Shown one piece after another: positions 62,801 through 64,000 of a stretch of DNA of 64,000 nucleotides. A program made the position numbers and the translations under genes. Positions within the stretch are counted from its first letter, which is position 1. The number at the start of each line of letters is the position of its first letter. The stretch covers positions 36,849,108-36,913,107 of the forward strand of contig CM046305.1 in assembly GCA_025267735.1 (NCBI GenBank), read 5' to 3'. The notes beneath the pieces are model-generated. The model did no database searches. It was given only the letters and a program-made list of their open reading frames with translations, and was not told the origin of the DNA. This DNA is from Mactra quadrangularis. Lineage: Eukaryota > Mollusca > Bivalvia > Venerida > Mactridae.

Positions 62801-63577
62801 CTATACTTGAAGAACTATCACACTTAGGTTTAACTAAATCTGATTTATCACTACTTTCATTTGATTGATTACCAACTTTACCACTTTCAGATATATCAAT
62901 TCTTTTACTAAATTCACTAGATTTACTTTGATCATCAACAAACTTACTTCTCGCTTTTTCAAGTGTTTCACTAAATACATCAACATTAGATTTTTCATGT
63001 TCAGAGAGTACATTATCCTCTGCAGGACTTACCATGGGTTCAGATTCGCTTTCACTTTCAGACATTTCGTTACCATGATCTAAAGGTGCATTAACTTGGT
63101 GAAACTTTCTATCAGGGTGAGGTTTACTAGTTCTAAGATAAGCAACTTCTTCTTCACTCTCACCATGAGATTCCCCAGTCTTACATTCAACTATAGGAAG
63201 ATGAGATAGTGACATCTTGGGTGACTTAGACAAACTCCATGAGGAATTTTCAATGCTTAACTGATCTGTGGCTGGAACACTCTCCTTCTTTTTATCATGT
63301 ACAATAAATGATTTTAAAGCCTTTGGATTCAAAGTTTTATTGTTTTCTTTACTGACTGTTGTAGAAATATTTGGACAAGTTAAACGTCTAGTTAAATGTT
63401 TGTGAGGTTTAGAGGAAACTGGAGTATGTTGCTTGGCAACCTCAGTTTCCCTTTTATTGCTAAAATCTGTAACTTTACAATGACGTCGACCTGATGAATG
63501 TAATGGATCAATGTCTGCTAATTCTTCATCACTAAGAAATACTGTAATAATTCTACAACCTTTAGGTAACTCACACT
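56806..63577 (-). CDS. HPS4: HPS4 (BLOC-3 subunit), 3' part with five exons, 5' end outside the window
   Basis: HPS4 and HPS1 form BLOC-3, the exchange factor for Rab32/38 on lysosome-related organelles. Minus-strand exons: 63577-61609, 60692-60425, 59211-59061, 58009-57898 and 56980-56806 (stop TGA). All introns are GT-AG and in frame, giving about 891 codons here. The large exon opens with CRIITVFLSDEELADI, like human VQIIPVFVTKEEAISL. It continues as ~600 residues of Ser/Asp/Lys-rich, probably disordered sequence, with four 9-residue repeats (SMATSDENV type) and a CINC-X18-CSQC motif. The last four exons give the conserved C-terminal domain: LTLYVQCHSDISLLLLME, SLAYLADLDFYIKE, YGFMKYDSFSSELKG, IHSEF, then VEETYFLPELQQKLSSGFPV and a KHLSMM end close to human KHGVNLL. 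A poly-Asp/Asn stretch lies in exon 59211-59061. The N-terminal longin-type domain must be encoded beyond 64000. It is already longer than human HPS4 (708 aa), owing to the middle region. Confidence 0.93.
57015..57190. mobile_element. Bivalve-type SINE or repeat fragment
   Basis: It starts TTTGTTTGTTGGGTTTTACA and continues CCATAGCAACACATTATATA, GGTCATATCCCAGTGGTCAG and CACTGTTCCTCGGCAGGC. The TTGTTTGTTGGGTTT head is one I associate with abundant bivalve SINE tails. It lies in an HPS4 intron. The family name is not certain. Confidence 0.5.
57504..57758. mobile_element. 255-bp MITE, family of 58687
   Basis: The left end CAGTGGTCATTTTCACAAAA with AATCTTACGA mirrors the right end read in reverse, CTGTGATCATTTTCACAAAA with AATCTTAC. 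Length and end design match the element at 58687-58940. It lies in the last HPS4 intron. Confidence 0.8.
58105..58262 (-). mobile_element. tRNA-derived SINE (minus orientation)
   Basis: Reversed copy of the 39439 family. It shows CCATTTACACC (reverse of GGTGTAAATGG), GGGGTTCAAACCAG (B box on the other strand) and a TACCACTGGACCACAGCTTC end, matching the inverted SINE head. It lies in an HPS4 intron. Confidence 0.7.
58687..58940. mobile_element. 254-bp MITE with near-perfect 44-bp inverted repeats
   Basis: The left arm CAGTGGTGCTTTTCACAAAA then ATTCTTATGAAAAAAATCTTC is matched by the right arm in reverse, CTGTGGTGCTTTTCACAAAA then ATTCTTATGAAAAAAATCTTC. Only the second base differs. This implies recent insertion. 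It lies in an HPS4 intron. No target duplication is obvious. Confidence 0.85.
59818..59960 (-). mobile_element. tRNA-derived SINE remnant (minus orientation)
   Basis: Reverse-oriented relative of the 39439 family. Landmarks are ATCAGTGCCCTTGATTGGAT (reverse of the CCCACCAGGGGCACTGAT region), TTTAAACCTAGGAAC (B-box side) and TACCACTGGACAACTGC. It is diverged and lies in an HPS4 intron. Confidence 0.6.
59986..60121. mobile_element. 136-bp hAT-type MITE (best copy of the family)
   Basis: The left end CAGGGTTGGACATTAATATT with TAAAGTAGGTC mirrors the right end read in reverse, CAGGGCTCAACATTAAAGGT. Related copies lie at 36710, 37488 and 38939 in RAD9 introns. The flanks show no clear 8-bp duplication. 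Confidence 0.75.
60714..60870. repeat. ~157-bp foldback (two ~75-bp arms)
   Basis: The left arm AGATATTCGTCAACTTTGGT ... GAGTGAGCTCAGAAAACAT ... CACGAGTGGC and the right arm GCCACGAGTAAAAATG ... CTGAGTTCACGAGTTG ... CAAGTTGACGAATATTCT pair almost end to end, with the three-base turn ATA in GTGGC-ATA-GCCAC. It lies in an HPS4 intron directly upstream of exon 60692-60425 in transcription order. Confidence 0.8.
60873..61095. mobile_element. Short TIR element with three CRE-like motifs
   Basis: TTTCTTTCATGCTTAG at the left and TAAAGCATGAAAGAAAGAA at the right are inverted ends of about 14 bp. Inside, TGACGTCA occurs at 60929 and 60951 and TGATGTCA at 60973. It abuts the foldback at 60714-60870 and may be part of the same composite element. 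Confidence 0.55.
61783..61877. repeat. 27-bp coding repeat carrying four RFX X-box-like palindromes
   Basis: GTTGCTAGGGCAAC (61783), GTTGCCATGGCAAC (61810), GTTGCCATGGAAAT (61837) and GTTGCTATGGTAAC (61864) lie exactly 27 bp apart inside the large HPS4 exon. On the minus strand the repeat encodes 9-residue units such as SMATSDENV and AMATSNENV. The second copy is a perfect palindrome matching the RFX X-box consensus. Confidence 0.85.
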
Positions 63578-64000
63578 CTGCAAAGAACATTAATTATAAG
63601 TGTATAGAAAATGAAAGTAGAAAGGGTAAAAGTGAAAGTAGAAAATGGAAGAAAGTTTTTAGTGTTCCTCGTGGATTATCAACTTTATGCCCTATATATA
63701 TATATATATATACAACTTTTATAATCATTGAATGTCTGTGTAGCAAAGTTGATGTACATAATGACTACTAAGTTGTATTTTTCTTTATTTAGTCTTTCAG
63801 AATTGTTTCTTATCAGAATATGCATAATTATACTGTCAAATAATGTATCATTTAATATATATTTATGTATACTTTAATACATTTAGACAATCACTGATTT
63901 GGAATGTTTTTACAATTTTATGGAAACAAACTTGAGCAAATTCAAAACTCTATACATAGTGTAGTTTCTACTACATGTAGTTATTTTAGCTTGACAGTAT
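63578..64000. other. HPS4 intron (partial), upstream of the large exon
   Basis: The acceptor TTCTTTGCAG ends this intron just before the exon that starts at 63577. A TA dinucleotide microsatellite lies near 63693-63712. No further HPS4 exon is recognisable before the window ends. Confidence 0.6.

Noticed and set aside
62554..63083. Plus-strand frames of 104 and 72 codons
   Set aside because: They are shadows of the HPS4 large exon.

Overview
This window looks like animal nuclear DNA, most probably from a bivalve mollusc. The three best genes are split by many GT-AG introns and match animal families. Most of the window is AT-rich. The introns carry several tRNA-derived SINEs and many short inverted-repeat transposons, including a TTGTTTGTTGGGTTTTAC-type repeat that I associate with bivalves. 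The species cannot be named from this sequence. All four genes lie on the minus strand.

Layout. Positions 1-7770 hold about 12 units of a ~187-bp satellite (family C), interrupted by two insertions with clean target-site duplications. The first is a 3.37-kb TIR transposon (385-3756) that itself contains a decayed mariner (1566-2575). The second is a 2.06-kb unclassified insert carrying a ~116-bp minisatellite (3937-5996). Positions 7771-30983 are about 23 kb of a 180-bp satellite with two related subfamilies, A (more GC-rich) and B, which alternate in blocks and show higher-order repetition. The array runs into a 100-N assembly gap (30984-31083).

After the gap comes low-copy DNA: a PAN plus C-type-lectin gene that may be broken (31405-33758); a complete 12-exon RAD9 checkpoint-clamp gene (36551-48703, 511 aa); a complete two-exon TRIAP1 gene (52110-53179, 76 aa); and the last five exons of an HPS4 gene (56806-63577), whose 5' end lies beyond the window.

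The genes are not an operon. RAD9 acts in the 9-1-1 DNA-damage clamp, TRIAP1 in mitochondrial intermembrane-space lipid transfer and cell survival, HPS4 in BLOC-3, the Rab32/38 exchange factor for lysosome-related organelles, and the lectin-like protein would be secreted. Exons were assigned by reading splice sites by eye and checking frame continuity, and family assignments come from recalled homologues, not a search. The points most worth a second look are: a 233-bp intron in the lectin gene flanked by 13-bp direct repeats; four RFX X-box-like palindromes at exact 27-bp spacing in an HPS4 exon; a motif recurring about every 350 bp inside the first transposon; and the higher-order structure of the satellite.
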